Shown: positions 36,145-45,226, numbered from the stretch's first letter. The stretch is 64,000 nt of DNA from Hyphomicrobiales bacterium (GCA_900472785.1 UCJH01000018.1:41805-105804), one strand, 5' to 3'. The notes: a model not told the origin generated them from the letters alone. Numbers and translations are program-made.

Positions 36145-37242
36145 CTATCTCGACAGCCGCGACATCAGCTGGGCGGTATAGTCGACCATGGGGACGATGC
36201 GTGAATAGTTGAGCCGCGTCGGGCCGATCACGCCCACCGCACCGACGATCTTGTCGTCGCCATCCTTGTAGGGCGCGACGATCAGCGAGGAGCCGGACAG
36301 CGAGAACAGCTTGTTTTCCGAACCGATGAAGATGCGCACGCCCGGCCCGCTTTCGGCGAGATTGAGGATTTCGATGAGGCTGTCCTTCTTTTCCAAATCG
36401 TCGAACAGCATGCGCAACCGATCGACATCCTCCGCGCCGGCGAGCCCCTCGAGCAGGTTGGCGCGGCCGCGGACGATCAACTGCGTCGGTTTGTCGTCGG
36501 TCTCGCTGCCCGACCAGATGGCAAGCCCGCGCTCGACCAGGTCCTGGCTCAGCGTATCAAGTTCGCGCCGGACCGTTTCCTTGACCTTTTCGAGCTGGCC
36601 GCGCACCTCCAGCAGCGTCTGTCCGGCCAGATGCGCATTGAGAAAATTGGCGGCCTCCGTCAATTGCGAACTGGTGACGCCGACCGGGAGCTCGATGATC
36701 CGGTTTTCCACCTGATCGTGTTCGCCGACCAGCACGGCAAGCGCCTTGGTCGGCGCCAGCCGCACGAACTCCACATGTTTCAGAACCGGGTCGTTCTTGG
36801 CGGTGATGACGAGGCCGGCACCGCGCGACATGCCCGACAGCATTTGGCTTGCTTCCGTCAGAAGCGCTTCCACCGGCTCCCCGCGTTCGGAGCGGCGCAC
36901 ATGGCGATCGATCGAGGCCCGGTCCTCGGCGGAAAGGTCGCCCACCTGCATGAAGGCATCGACGAAGAAACGCAGGCCATTTTGCGTCGGTAGGCGCCCG
37001 GCGCTGATATGCGGCGAATAGATGAGGCCGAGGTCTTCGAGATCGCTCATCACATTGCGCACCGAAGCCGGCGACAGGGACATCGGCAGGATACGGGACA
37101 GGCTGCGCGAGCCGAGCGGTTCTCCGCTTTCGAGGTAGCTCTCCACGATGCGACGGAAGATTTCGCCCGAACGCTCATCGAGCGCGTTCAGCCTTTCCCG
37201 CATTGCAGATTTGTCCACCACCATTCGAACGCGAAAATCCAT
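36145..37242 (-). CDS. hrcA: Heat-inducible transcription repressor HrcA
   Basis: Represses groESL and related operons by binding CIRCE elements; its folding depends on GroEL. About 365 residues: winged helix at the N-terminus ([35 protein letters not shown]), then the HrcA domain ([22 protein letters not shown]) and [27 protein letters not shown] near the end. ATG 37242 ([12 protein letters not shown]) is used; the upstream extension to 37320 is not conserved-looking. A CTATAT -10-like box lies close upstream. No CIRCE element was found in this region. Confidence 0.94.
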   Translation of the reverse strand: MDFRVRMVVDKSAMRERLNALDERSGEIFRRIVESYLESGEPLGSRSLSRILPMSLSPASVRNVMSDLEDLGLIYSPHISAGRLPTQNGLRFFVDAFMQVGDLSAEDRASIDRHVRRSERGEPVEALLTEASQMLSGMSRGAGLVITAKNDPVLKHVEFVRLAPTKALAVLVGEHDQVENRIIELPVGVTSSQLTEAANFLNAHLAGQTLLEVRGQLEKVKETVRRELDTLSQDLVERGLAIWSGSETDDKPTQLIVRGRANLLEGLAGAEDVDRLRMLFDDLEKKDSLIEILNLAESGPGVRIFIGSENKLFSLSGSSLIVAPYKDGDDKIVGAVGVIGPTRLNYSRIVPMVDYTAQLMSRLSR

Positions 37243-37414
37243 GCTGTTGAGATCTATTGAAATATAGTGATCTTGACCGCGATAGCAAAAGGGAAATGGC
37301 CACTGAAAGGGCTTTGCCATGCCTTATGCAGGCTCTTTCCATCTTTTCTCGCAAATGATTTCCCTTGACCGCAACATAGGCTAGAAGGCTCCCGAACAGA
37401 TGAAGGAGTTGACG

Positions 37415-38134
37415 ATGCGGCCCTCGGGACGAAAAACAGATCAGATGCGCAAGGTTTCCTTCGAGCGCAATTTTTCCAAGCATGCCGAAGGCTCCTGTCT
37501 CGTGAAGTTTGGCGATACCCATGTGCTGGTCACGGCGAGCCTTGAGGACAAGACGCCGCCATGGCTGCGCAACAGCGGCAAGGGCTGGGTCACGGCGGAA
37601 TACGGCATGCTGCCGCGCGCCACCGGCGAGCGCATGAAGCGCGAGGCGGCCTCCGGCAAGCAGAGCGGCCGAACCCAGGAAATCCAGCGCCTGATCGGGC
37701 GTTCGCTCCGGGCCGTCGTCGATCTGCAGGCTTTGGGCGAACGGCAGATCTCGATCGATTGCGACGTCATCCAGGCCGATGGCGGCACCCGTACCGCCTC
37801 GATCACCGGCGCATGGATTGCCTTGCACGATTGCCTGAAGTGGATGGAAAGCCGCAACATGATCAAGGTCGAGAAGGTCCTGAAGGACAATATCGCCGCG
37901 ATCTCCTGCGGCATCTTCGCCAACCAGCCGGTCATCGATCTCGACTATCTGGAAGACTCGGCCGCCGAGACCGATGCCAATTTCGTCATGACCGGCGCCG
38001 GCGGCATCGTCGAGATCCAGGGCACTGCTGAAGGCAAGCCGTTCTCGGAAGAGGAATTCACAACGCTTCTCGGCCTCGCCAAGAACGGCATCGCCGAACT
38101 GGTGACCCTGCAGAAGCAGGTGGTTGCCGGATAA
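37415..38134 (+). CDS. rph: Ribonuclease PH
   Basis: Phosphorolytic 3'-exoribonuclease that trims tRNA 3' ends. 239 residues: [29 protein letters not shown] at the N-terminus; [25 protein letters not shown] is the RNase PH domain signature; the C-terminal part ends [18 protein letters not shown] lies six bases before ATG 37415. It is divergent from hrcA with about 170 bases between, as in other Rhizobiales, and begins the rph-VOC-rdgB-(repeat)-hemW series. Confidence 0.96.
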   Translation: MRPSGRKTDQMRKVSFERNFSKHAEGSCLVKFGDTHVLVTASLEDKTPPWLRNSGKGWVTAEYGMLPRATGERMKREAASGKQSGRTQEIQRLIGRSLRAVVDLQALGERQISIDCDVIQADGGTRTASITGAWIALHDCLKWMESRNMIKVEKVLKDNIAAISCGIFANQPVIDLDYLEDSAAETDANFVMTGAGGIVEIQGTAEGKPFSEEEFTTLLGLAKNGIAELVTLQKQVVAG

Positions 38135-38147
38135 GGAACACCGGGCC

Positions 38148-38564
38148 ATGGCCGCTGCATTCGAAGGCATATTGGAGACGGCGCTCTATGCGGATGATCT
38201 CGATCGGGCGGAGGCGTTCTACGGCTCCGTTCTCGGGCTCGAGAAGATCAGCCGCGCCGGCAGCCGGCACATCTTCTTTCGCTGCGGCCCCGGCGTCCTC
38301 CTGATCTTCAATCCGGCGGAAACGATGAAACCGCCGCCAGCGGATGGATTGCAGGTTCCGCCGCATGGCACGCATGGCAACGGGCATATGTGCTTCCGGG
38401 TGCCGACGGGGCATCTCGGCGCGTGGAAAGACAGGCTGAAGGCTGCCGGCGTCGCGATCGAATCCGAGGTGCGCTGGCCCTCCGGCGCACGATCCTTCTA
38501 TTTCCGCGATCCCGCCGGCAACAGCCTGGAATGCGCCGAGCCCGGCCTCTGGAACATCGACTGA
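38148..38564 (+). CDS. VOC-family protein between rph and rdgB
   Basis: 138-residue glyoxalase-fold protein: [25 protein letters not shown] at the N-terminus and [19 protein letters not shown] at the C-terminus, with His in HMCFRV as a likely metal ligand. Starts 13 bases after rph and ends 11 bases before rdgB, so it is co-transcribed with both. The substrate is unknown. Confidence 0.85.
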   Translation: MAAAFEGILETALYADDLDRAEAFYGSVLGLEKISRAGSRHIFFRCGPGVLLIFNPAETMKPPPADGLQVPPHGTHGNGHMCFRVPTGHLGAWKDRLKAAGVAIESEVRWPSGARSFYFRDPAGNSLECAEPGLWNID

Positions 38565-38575
38565 GAGAGACAAGA

Positions 38576-39220
38576 ATGCGCAAGCTCGAAGACAAGACCC
38601 TGATCGTCGCCAGCCACAATGCCGGGAAAATCCGCGAAATCCGCGACCTGATCGGCCCCATGGGATTTGAAGCCAAGTCTGCCGCCGACCTCAACTTCGT
38701 CGAGCCGGACGAGACCGGCACCACCTTCGAGGAAAACGCCACGATCAAGGCGCTCGCTTCGGCCAAGGCGTCGGGCCTGCCGGCCTTGTCCGACGATTCC
38801 GGCCTTGTCGTCGATGCGCTGAACGGCGATCCGGGCGTCTACACCGCAAACTGGGCAGAAACCGCCGACAGTACGCGCGATTTCGCCATGGCCATGGAAA
38901 AGGTCGAGACCGCCATCCAGGAAGCCGGTGCCACCGCCTTCGACCGCCGCACCGGACGCTTCGTATCGGTTCTCTGCCTTGCCTGGCCGGATGGTCACGT
39001 CGAGCTTTTCCGGGGCGAAGTCGAAGGCCACATCGTCTGGCCGCCACGCGGCACCCAGGGCTTCGGATATGATCCCGTCTTCCAGCCGCTCGGCTACGAC
39101 ACCACATTCGGCGAAATGAGCGCCGAGGAAAAGCACGGCTGGAAACCGGGCGATGCACAGGCATTGTCGCATCGGGCACGGGCGTTCAAGATTTTTGCGG
39201 AAACGTGTCTGGGGGCTTGA
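38576..39220 (+). CDS. rdgB: Non-canonical purine NTP pyrophosphatase (RdgB/HAM1)
   Basis: Hydrolyses dITP, XTP and related deaminated purine triphosphates to monophosphates, keeping them out of DNA and RNA. 214 residues: [18 protein letters not shown] at the N-terminus, [23 protein letters not shown], and [27 protein letters not shown], all signature regions. ATG 38576 is used; an open frame upstream is not homologous. Followed by a 330-base gap filled by a palindromic repeat. Confidence 0.95.
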   Translation: MRKLEDKTLIVASHNAGKIREIRDLIGPMGFEAKSAADLNFVEPDETGTTFEENATIKALASAKASGLPALSDDSGLVVDALNGDPGVYTANWAETADSTRDFAMAMEKVETAIQEAGATAFDRRTGRFVSVLCLAWPDGHVELFRGEVEGHIVWPPRGTQGFGYDPVFQPLGYDTTFGEMSAEEKHGWKPGDAQALSHRARAFKIFAETCLGA

Positions 39221-39262
39221 GGGACCGGGCGCGGTGGCGGCTCGCTCCGAATTTGAAGTGAC

Positions 39263-39409
39263 TTACCCCCTCTGTCACTTCGTGACATCTCCCCCTCAAG
39301 GGGGGAGATTATTCTTTACCCCTGTCCTACCCTTGTAAGGTGAGCATAAGGCTCGCGGCCAATCTCCCCCCTTGAGGGGGAGATGTCCCGGAGGGACAGA
39401 GGGGGGTGA
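39263..39409. repeat. Large inverted repeat of a dispersed element (two facing copies)
   Basis: Two copies face each other. The left copy (39266-39309) contains CCCCCTCTG, a hairpin TGTCAC-TTC-GTGACA, then CATCTCCCCCTCAAGGGGGGAGAT; the right copy (39361-39407) is its near reverse complement, with hairpin TGTCCC-GGA-GGGACA. A 51-base spacer lies between. A third copy sits at 63963-64000. It fills most of the rdgB-hemW gap. Confidence 0.85.
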
Positions 39410-39550
39410 ATCGGCTCCGATCTCCGGCGTCGCGAGGCTCAAGCAAGCCGCATCTGCGATGGGATAGCCTTTCGCCTCCTTAATCTTTAAATAGCAGACA
39501 ACACGACCTTAACGACCCAGCGCCCAAGCGCCCGAAAGACCCGAAACAGA

Positions 39551-40726
39551 ATGGCCAACCTCTCCTCGATCAGCGACAGCAAGGACCCCGGTTTCGGCGT
39601 CTATGTGCACTGGCCTTTCTGTGCCGCGAAATGCCCCTATTGCGATTTCAACAGCCATGTCCGCCACCAGCCGGTCGATCAGCCGCGCTTCGTCAGCGCC
39701 TTCCTGACCGAGATGGCGGCGATGCGGCACCTTTCGGGGCCGCGCACGGTCACCAGCGTCTTCATGGGCGGGGGTACGCCCTCGCTGATGAACCCGGCCA
39801 CGGTCGAGGCTATCCTGGATGGCATCGCCAATCTCTGGCACATGCCCGATGGTATCGAGATCACCATGGAGGCCAATCCGTCCAGCGTCGAGGCAACGCG
39901 GTTCCGGGGCTATCGCGCCGCCGGCGTCAACCGTGTCTCGCTCGGCGTACAGGCGCTGAACGACCGGGACCTCAAATTCCTCGGTCGCCTGCACAATGTC
40001 GAGGATGCGCTGAAGGCGATCGGGCTGGCGCGCGACATCTTTCCGCGCATGTCCTTCGACCTGATCTATGCCCGCCCGAACCAGACGGTGGAGGAATGGG
40101 AGCGTGAACTGAACCAGGCCGTATCCTATGCGGTCGATCATCTCTCCCTCTATCAGCTGACGATCGAGGAAGGCACGCCCTTCTATGGCCTGCACAAGGC
40201 CGGCAAGCTGATCGTGCCCGATGGCGAGCATTCCGCCGTCCTCTACGAAGCGACGCAGGCGATCACCGAAGGTTTCGGGATGCCGGCCTATGAGGTGTCC
40301 AACCACGCGGTGCCGGGCGCCGAGAGCCGCCACAACCTCACCTATTGGCGCTATGGCGACTATGCCGGCATTGGCCCGGGCGCCCATGGCCGCCTGACGA
40401 TGGGCCGCAACAAGATCGCCACCGCCACCGAGCGCAGGCCGGAAGACTGGCTTGAGCTGGTCGAGGCGCATGGCCATGGCATGATCGACCAGGAAGTGCT
40501 CGGTTATGACGAGCAGGCCGACGAACTGCTGCTGATGGGTCTGCGGCTGAAGGAAGGCATCGACCTTGTGCGCTGGCAGGACCTGTCCGGGCGCGAACCG
40601 GATCCTGACCGCGAACAGTTTCTGATCGAACACGGCTTCATCGAGCGGCTCGGCAATTCCCGCCTGCGCTGCACGCCCGCCGGCATGCTGATCCTCGATG
40701 CCGTGGTGGCTGATCTGGCCTGCTGA
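39551..40726 (+). CDS. hemW: Radical SAM family haem chaperone HemW
   Basis: Haem-binding radical SAM protein, homologous to coproporphyrinogen dehydrogenase HemN but acting as a haem chaperone. 391 residues: VYVHWPFCAAKCPYCDFNSHV holds the CX3CX2C cluster motif, whose Cys-Pro-Tyr-Cys-Asp-Phe-Asn is the HemW form; GGGTPSLM follows; the C-terminal HemN_C domain is present. Its position behind rdgB is typical of alphaproteobacteria. ATG 39551 is the first suitable start. Confidence 0.94.
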   Translation: MANLSSISDSKDPGFGVYVHWPFCAAKCPYCDFNSHVRHQPVDQPRFVSAFLTEMAAMRHLSGPRTVTSVFMGGGTPSLMNPATVEAILDGIANLWHMPDGIEITMEANPSSVEATRFRGYRAAGVNRVSLGVQALNDRDLKFLGRLHNVEDALKAIGLARDIFPRMSFDLIYARPNQTVEEWERELNQAVSYAVDHLSLYQLTIEEGTPFYGLHKAGKLIVPDGEHSAVLYEATQAITEGFGMPAYEVSNHAVPGAESRHNLTYWRYGDYAGIGPGAHGRLTMGRNKIATATERRPEDWLELVEAHGHGMIDQEVLGYDEQADELLLMGLRLKEGIDLVRWQDLSGREPDPDREQFLIEHGFIERLGNSRLRCTPAGMLILDAVVADLAC

Positions 40727-40729
40727 CGC

Positions 40730-41518
40730 TCAGCCCCTGGCCGCTTTCTCCGTTGCCGCCGCCAGCCCCTTGCGGATCGGCGTCACGATATCCGCCGCCG
40801 CCATGGCCGTCAGGCCGGCCGCGGTCGTTCCGCCGTAGTCCGTGAATATCCGCACCGTTTCTGCGGGCGTTTCCCTCGCCTGCGCCATCCAGGTCCCGGC
40901 ACCGAGGAACAGCTGGCGCACTGCACCATCGGCGATCTCCACCGGAACACCCCTTGAAACCGCATCCTGGATCATCGCATCGGCAAAGGCGGCGATGAAG
41001 GCAGGGCCGGAACCGGTCAAGGCGGTAAAATAGTCAAGTTCGCCTTCTGTCGAAAGCGCGGCGGTCTTTCCCGAGCAGCCAAAGAACCCGTCCGTGAAGG
41101 CCTTGTCCGCCGCCGTACAGTCCGCCGTCGCATGCCAGGGGGTGAACGACAGCCCCTGTTCGGCGCTGGCATTCGGCATGGTGCGGATGATCCGGCTCGT
41201 CCTGAACTGCGCCTTCAGGGCGGCAGCCGAAAGCCGCGCCATGACGGAGATGACGAGCTTTCCCGACAGGTCGATATCCAGCGTGCCGATATCTTCCGGC
41301 CGGACCGAAAGGATGATGATGTCGGACTGTGCCGCCAGCTTCGCATTGTCGGTGGTGAACCGGATGTCCGGCCATGTCTCGAAACCTGTGGCCTTGCCGC
41401 TGCGTGACGACAGCATGAGGTCGCCGGGGGCGACGAACCCCTTGGCAAGGGCCGGGCGCAACAGGGCACCGCCCAGCCAGCCCGTTCCGCCGACGACGCC
41501 AAGCGTGGTCAAGCCCAT
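40730..41518 (-). CDS. Pyrroline-5-carboxylate reductase family protein (ProC paralogue)
   Basis: 262 residues. N-terminal Rossmann motif LGVVGGTGWLGGALL, then a P5CR dimerisation domain with LTGSGPAFIAAFADAMIQDAVSRGVP. The typical ProC GxGNMA is replaced here by GGTGWLG, which points to a divergent paralogue rather than the housekeeping proline enzyme. It overlaps the upstream aminopeptidase gene by ten bases, so they are co-transcribed; both handle amino acids or peptides. Confidence 0.82.
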   Translation of the reverse strand: MGLTTLGVVGGTGWLGGALLRPALAKGFVAPGDLMLSSRSGKATGFETWPDIRFTTDNAKLAAQSDIIILSVRPEDIGTLDIDLSGKLVISVMARLSAAALKAQFRTSRIIRTMPNASAEQGLSFTPWHATADCTAADKAFTDGFFGCSGKTAALSTEGELDYFTALTGSGPAFIAAFADAMIQDAVSRGVPVEIADGAVRQLFLGAGTWMAQARETPAETVRIFTDYGGTTAAGLTAMAAADIVTPIRKGLAAATEKAARG

Positions 41519-42762
41519 TCCCCCCTGCGCATCACAGGCACCGTGGCGCCGTCGGCGCGCACCCCGTCGATATCGACCTCACCGGAACCGATCATCCAGT
41601 CGATATGGATCAGGCTGGAATTGCCGCCCTGCGCCTTGATCTGCTCCTGGCTCAGCGACGCGCCATCGAGGAAGCATTTCGAATAGCACTGGCCGAGCGC
41701 GATATGGCAAGAGGCATTCTCGTCGAACAGCGTGTTGTAGAACAAAACGCCGCTGGCCGAGATCGGCGAGGAATGCGGCACCAGCGCCACTTCGCCGAGG
41801 CGCCGCGCGCCCTCGTCGGTATCCAGCACCTTGTTCAGCACCTCTTCCCCCTTCGATGCCTTGGCCTCGACGATCCGTCCGCCTTCGAAGCGGACTTGGA
41901 TATTGTCGATCAGCGTGCCCTGATGCGACAGCGGCTTGGTGCTCGACACGTAACCTTCGACGCGCAGCGCATGCGGGGTGGTAAAGACTTCCTCGGTCGG
42001 GATGTTCGGGTTGCAGGTAATGCCGTTTTTCGCCGTCGAGGCGCCGCCATGCCATTCATGGCCATCGGCAAGGCCGACCGTCAGGTCCGTGCCAGGGCCG
42101 GTAAAATGCAGCGCCGAGAAGCGCTCGCCATTCAGCCACGACGACCGTTTGGCAAGATTGGCATTGTGCTCCGCCCAGGCGGCGACCGGGTCGTCCCGAT
42201 CGACGCGGGATGCCGCGAAGATGGCGTTGGCCAGCTTCTCGACCGCCACCTGCTCCGGATCGTCGGGGAACATCTGCCGTGCCCAGGAGGGGTTCGGATA
42301 GGAGACGATGTTCCAGTTGATGTCGAAGTTGGAGATCTTTTCCAGCGCCGGCTTGTAGGCGATCGACATGGCCTTGTTGGCACGCGCCACCTTGGCCGGA
42401 TCCTGGCTAGCGAGCATCATCGGGTTGTCGCCGGAAATCGCCAGGCGAGCCGTGTTGTTGCCATAGGCCTTGGCCATGCCCTCGTAGAGCCAGTCGCTGG
42501 CCTTGTCGAAGCTCTCGTCAGGCGCGTGCTGATAGCGCGCCAGCGTCGTCTCCTCGTCGGAATAAAAGGTCGAGACCAGCCCGGCACCGGCGATATAGGC
42601 GTGCTTGGTGATCAGCCGGACAAGCGGCAACGCAGCGATTGGCGCCGTGATGACGAGATCCTGTCCGCGCTGCAGCTGCACGCCGACCTTGACGGCGACT
42701 TCGGCCAGCTTTTCCAGTTTGACGGGATCGACGGCTTGATGGGCGGGAGAATGAAAGGTCAT
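41509..42762 (-). CDS. M29-family aminopeptidase
   Basis: 417 residues of the thermophilic aminopeptidase (AmpS/AmpT) family: LEKLAEVAVKVGVQLQRGQDLVITAPIAALPLVR at the N-terminus, FTGPGTDLTVGLADGHEWHGG in the middle, and IPTEEVFTTPH plus HIALGQCYSKCF with metal ligands near the C-terminus. Metal-dependent removal of N-terminal residues from peptides is the family activity. It is the first gene of the pair with the ProC-like reductase. Confidence 0.9.
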   Translation of the reverse strand: MTFHSPAHQAVDPVKLEKLAEVAVKVGVQLQRGQDLVITAPIAALPLVRLITKHAYIAGAGLVSTFYSDEETTLARYQHAPDESFDKASDWLYEGMAKAYGNNTARLAISGDNPMMLASQDPAKVARANKAMSIAYKPALEKISNFDINWNIVSYPNPSWARQMFPDDPEQVAVEKLANAIFAASRVDRDDPVAAWAEHNANLAKRSSWLNGERFSALHFTGPGTDLTVGLADGHEWHGGASTAKNGITCNPNIPTEEVFTTPHALRVEGYVSSTKPLSHQGTLIDNIQVRFEGGRIVEAKASKGEEVLNKVLDTDEGARRLGEVALVPHSSPISASGVLFYNTLFDENASCHIALGQCYSKCFLDGASLSQEQIKAQGGNSSLIHIDWMIGSGEVDIDGVRADGATVPVMRRGEWA

Positions 42763-42843
42763 TGCATATCCTGCTGCTTGTTCGCTCGAAGCACCGTTTT
42801 AATGCGCTTCGAATGAAAACAGAAGGCGGGTCGTCGACCAATC

Positions 42844-43533
42844 TCATGCAGCGGCCCGCCGGCGGGTCAGCAGATGGGCATCGTGCCGCTGCAGGAAGCC
42901 CATCAGGCGCTCCTGATAATCCTCGCCCACTGCGGTCGCGACGCTGGGGCGGGCAGCAAGCGCCAGCCGCCATGCCTGCACGCGCGGCAGCCCGTCGAAG
43001 ATGCCGCTCTCGAACAAGGTTTCGAACAGGTCGAAATAGCGGAACACCGGACCGAAAACGGCATCGACCATGCAGAACCGGTCTCCGGCGAAATACGGAC
43101 CGTCGCCAAGCTCCTCTTCCAGCGTTGCGAATTTTTGGGCCAGGGCCCGCCACTTGACTTCGAATTGCGCTTCGTCCTTCGTCGTCTCATAAACCCAGAG
43201 ATCGGCGAGGATCGACGAGCCGAACTCCATCCAGCCGCGATGGCGTGCGCGCAGCAAGGGGTCGGCGGGATGCAGCGCCGGGCCGCCCTGCGTCTCCTCG
43301 AGATATTCGCAGATGACGGCGCTTTCGAAGAGGATCGCATCGGCACGCCCGCGCGGTACAGCCAGGAGCGGCACCTTTCCAAGCGGCGATATCCGCAAAA
43401 ACCAGTCTGGCTTGGCGGCGAGATCGATATAGGTTCGCTCGAAGGCGACGCCTTTTTCGGACAGGACGATAGAGGCGCGCTGCACATACGGGCAGAGATA
43501 ATGGCTGACAAGGGTCAGGACTTTCGAATGCAT
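42844..43533 (-). CDS. Glutathione S-transferase family protein
   Basis: 229 residues: thioredoxin-like N-domain (KVLTLVSHYLCPYVQRASIVLSEKG; Ser8-His and the Cys-Pro-Tyr pair are candidate active residues) and helical C-domain with DRFCMVDAVFGPVFRYF. SAVICEYLEE is the glutathione-binding ES motif. The ATG at 43533 has GGAG just upstream. It is divergent from a MarR regulator and shares a control region with two ATGCAT-centred palindromes, so it is probably the regulator's target and may act on an electrophile or quinone. Confidence 0.88.
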   Translation of the reverse strand: MHSKVLTLVSHYLCPYVQRASIVLSEKGVAFERTYIDLAAKPDWFLRISPLGKVPLLAVPRGRADAILFESAVICEYLEETQGGPALHPADPLLRARHRGWMEFGSSILADLWVYETTKDEAQFEVKWRALAQKFATLEEELGDGPYFAGDRFCMVDAVFGPVFRYFDLFETLFESGIFDGLPRVQAWRLALAARPSVATAVGEDYQERLMGFLQRHDAHLLTRRRAAA

Positions 43534-43552
43534 GAGGCATCTCCAGGTAATT

Positions 43553-43562
43553 AGATGCATCT
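43553..43562. promoter_or_regulatory. Palindromic operator 1 (AGATGCATCT), GST side
   Basis: A perfect 10-base palindrome placed two bases downstream of the GST -10 box, where it would cover the GST transcription start. Together with the 43601 palindrome, which shares its ATGCAT core, it is a likely MarR-family binding site. Confidence 0.6.
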
Positions 43563-43564
43563 GC

Positions 43565-43593
43565 ATATATTATCGTTTGCCAGCACCGTCAAG
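43565..43593 (-). promoter_or_regulatory. Candidate promoter of the GST gene
   Basis: On the minus strand CTTGAC (43588-43593), a 17-base spacer, and ATATAT (43565-43570) match the rhizobial CTTGAC-N17-CTATAT consensus at 11 of 12 positions. Transcription would start near 43558, inside operator 1. Confidence 0.65.
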
Positions 43594-43600
43594 ATAGATG

Positions 43601-43612
43601 TAAATGCATTTA
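43601..43612. promoter_or_regulatory. Palindromic operator 2 (TAAATGCATTTA), MarR side
   Basis: A perfect 12-base palindrome with the same ATGCAT core as operator 1; its last base is the A of the marR start codon, and it lies just beyond the GST -35 box. The two centres are 49 bases apart. Confidence 0.6.
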
Positions 43613-44067
43613 TGTCTGAAGAAATATCAACGACATCTCAATCGCCTGGCGAGACCGTCACCTTGGCCTGGATCAACCTGATGCGCGCGCAGCAACGGCT
43701 GCTGGCGGCGATGGAACGCGATTTCAAGAGTGCCGGAATGCCGCCTCTTGGCTGGTACGATGTGCTTTGGGAACTTGCCCGCAGCGATGACGGACGTTTG
43801 CGACCGTTTGAAATCGAGGAGCGCACCTTGCTCGCGCAATACAACCTCTCCCGTCTGATCGATCGGCTGGAAAAGAAAGGACTGGTGGAGCGCCGGACAT
43901 TCGACGACGACGGACGCGGCCGTTGGGTGGCGATTACCGAAAAGGGCCGTCGGCTGCGAACCGAGATGTGGGAGGTCTATGCCCAATCGATTGCACGGCA
44001 TCTGGGCGCGAAACTGCCGGATGGCGATGCCGCACGACTGGCGTCGCTGCTTTCCAGGCTCGCGTGA
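43612..44067 (+). CDS. MarR-family transcriptional regulator
   Basis: 151 residues with a winged helix: TVTLAWINLMRAQQRLLAAMERDF is the dimerising helix, LLAQYNLSRLIDRLEKKGLVERRTFDDDGRGRWVAITEKGRRL the DNA-binding helix and wing. The ATG at 43612 is favoured: an upstream in-frame start at 43555 would place the shared operators inside the gene. Divergent from the GST gene, it is a likely repressor of both, released by an aromatic or electrophilic ligand. Confidence 0.9.
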   Translation: MSEEISTTSQSPGETVTLAWINLMRAQQRLLAAMERDFKSAGMPPLGWYDVLWELARSDDGRLRPFEIEERTLLAQYNLSRLIDRLEKKGLVERRTFDDDGRGRWVAITEKGRRLRTEMWEVYAQSIARHLGAKLPDGDAARLASLLSRLA

Positions 44068-44070
44068 TCG

Positions 44071-44544
44071 TCAGGCAATCAAGGGCGCTGCGGCCGCATT
44101 CAGCGCCCTGCGCGCATCCTCTGGCGCCAGCCGCACCTGCAGGCCGCGCTGGCCGCCATTGATGTAGACCTTGTCCTGCGCCATCGCCGCGACCTCAATG
44201 GCTGTCGGCACCTGCTTCTTCTGGCCGAACGGGCTGATACCGCCGACATGATAGCCGGTCAGCCGCTCGGCATCCGCGGGCTTCATCATGTTGGCAGACT
44301 TGCCGTGAAAGGCGGCCGCCAGCTTCTTCATGCTGACCTCGCAATCGGACGGCACGACGACGCAGACCGGCTTGCCGTCGACCTCGGCCATCAGCGTCTT
44401 CAGAACGCGGGACGGATGCTCGCCCAACGCCTCGGCGGCCGCCATGCCGATGCGGTCGGCGGATGGGTCATAGTCATAGGTATGAACCGTAAAGGCGGCG
44501 CCGGCCTTCGCGAGAAACTGCGTTGCGCGTGTGGTCTTGGACAT
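44071..44544 (-). CDS. ybaK: Cys-tRNA(Pro)/Cys-tRNA(Cys) deacylase YbaK
   Basis: Trans-editing protein that hydrolyses Cys mischarged on tRNA-Pro. 157 residues of the YbaK/EbsC domain: ATQFLAKAGAAFTVHTYDYD, VLKTLMAEVDGKPVCVVVPSDCEVSMKKLAAA (catalytic-Lys region), GYHVGGISPFGQKK and INGGQRGLQVRLAPED. ATG 44544 (MSKTTRATQFL) is the family start. It converges with the marR gene, stops three bases apart. Confidence 0.93.
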   Translation of the reverse strand: MSKTTRATQFLAKAGAAFTVHTYDYDPSADRIGMAAAEALGEHPSRVLKTLMAEVDGKPVCVVVPSDCEVSMKKLAAAFHGKSANMMKPADAERLTGYHVGGISPFGQKKQVPTAIEVAAMAQDKVYINGGQRGLQVRLAPEDARRALNAAAAPLIA

Positions 44545-44586
44545 GGCCTTCGTCAACTTCGATAGCAGAATTCGGGATTTCCGGGG

Positions 44587-44799
44587 TCAAGCCTGATCAA
44601 GCCGATCGAGAAGCTCCAAACCGCGCTCCCTGCTGCCCCTTTGAGCCCTTAGTCGAAAGCGGGTTTCAGCATCGAACTCTGCAAGCGCCTTTGTCGAAAA
44701 TTCCTCGAACAGTTTGTTGAGACTTGTTCCTCGGGCAGAAGCCAGCGCTTTCAGTCTCTCATGCTGATCATTCGGAAGACGGATTGTCAGCGTACTCAT
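44587..44799 (-). CDS. Ribbon-helix-helix antitoxin-like protein
   Basis: 70 residues, beginning MSTLTIRLPNDQHERLKALASARGTSLNKLFEEF, the RHH (Arc/CopG/toxin-antitoxin HicB-like) DNA-binding pattern, followed by an Arg-rich helix that would grip the toxin. Its start lies one base past the toxin's stop codon. As the second gene of the pair it has the reverse of the usual antitoxin-first order. Probably binds the operon promoter and neutralises the PIN nuclease. Confidence 0.82.
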   Translation of the reverse strand: MSTLTIRLPNDQHERLKALASARGTSLNKLFEEFSTKALAEFDAETRFRLRAQRGSRERGLELLDRLDQA

Positions 44800-44800
44800 A

Positions 44801-45226
44801 TCAAAACTTCCTTTCCATCAGCAATTCACCGGCTGTCTTGATTTCGACCTCCGGAAACAACAGCTCCGTTCGGGCAAAGTCCTTTTTGTTTCCCGTCACG
44901 ATCGCCTTCGCCCCGCCTGCCACGGCCAACTCGATCAGATGATTGTCAGCCTCATCTCGCAAATTTGGCCGCCAGAGATAGTAAATCGGCGTCCACTGAC
45001 AACAGGACAAAAATGCATCCAGCAGCTCATCGCGCTCCGCTGGTGACAGAATTCGGCCAGCAAACAGGTCTTCACGCGCGCAAACATCCTCATATTCGTT
45101 AAAAAGCGCGTTGCCCATGAGAGGTGCCAACTGCCCAAGGAGGCACAATCGAATGATCTGCCTCGGTGCACCTCCGTTATTCATCAGGGCGGACACGAAA
45201 ATGTTGGTATCGATGACAACCTTCAT
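44801..45226 (-). CDS. PIN-domain toxin (COG1569-type endoribonuclease)
   Basis: 141 residues: MKVVIDTNIFVSALM with the first acidic residue Asp6; NEYEDVCARED and LRDEADNHLIELAVAGGAKAIVTGNKKDF supply the remaining acidic positions of a PIN nuclease. This is the 'putative toxin-antitoxin system toxin component, PIN family' group. The ATG at 45226 is preferred to an extended start at 45271. Base composition is lower in GC than neighbours, which suggests mobility. Confidence 0.85.
   Translation of the reverse strand: MKVVIDTNIFVSALMNNGGAPRQIIRLCLLGQLAPLMGNALFNEYEDVCAREDLFAGRILSPAERDELLDAFLSCCQWTPIYYLWRPNLRDEADNHLIELAVAGGAKAIVTGNKKDFARTELLFPEVEIKTAGELLMERKF

Noticed and set aside
37243..37414. 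CIRCE operator expected near hrcA/grpE
   Set aside because: I looked for TTAGCACTC-N9-GAGTGCTAA and found no match; HrcA targets are probably elsewhere (groESL).
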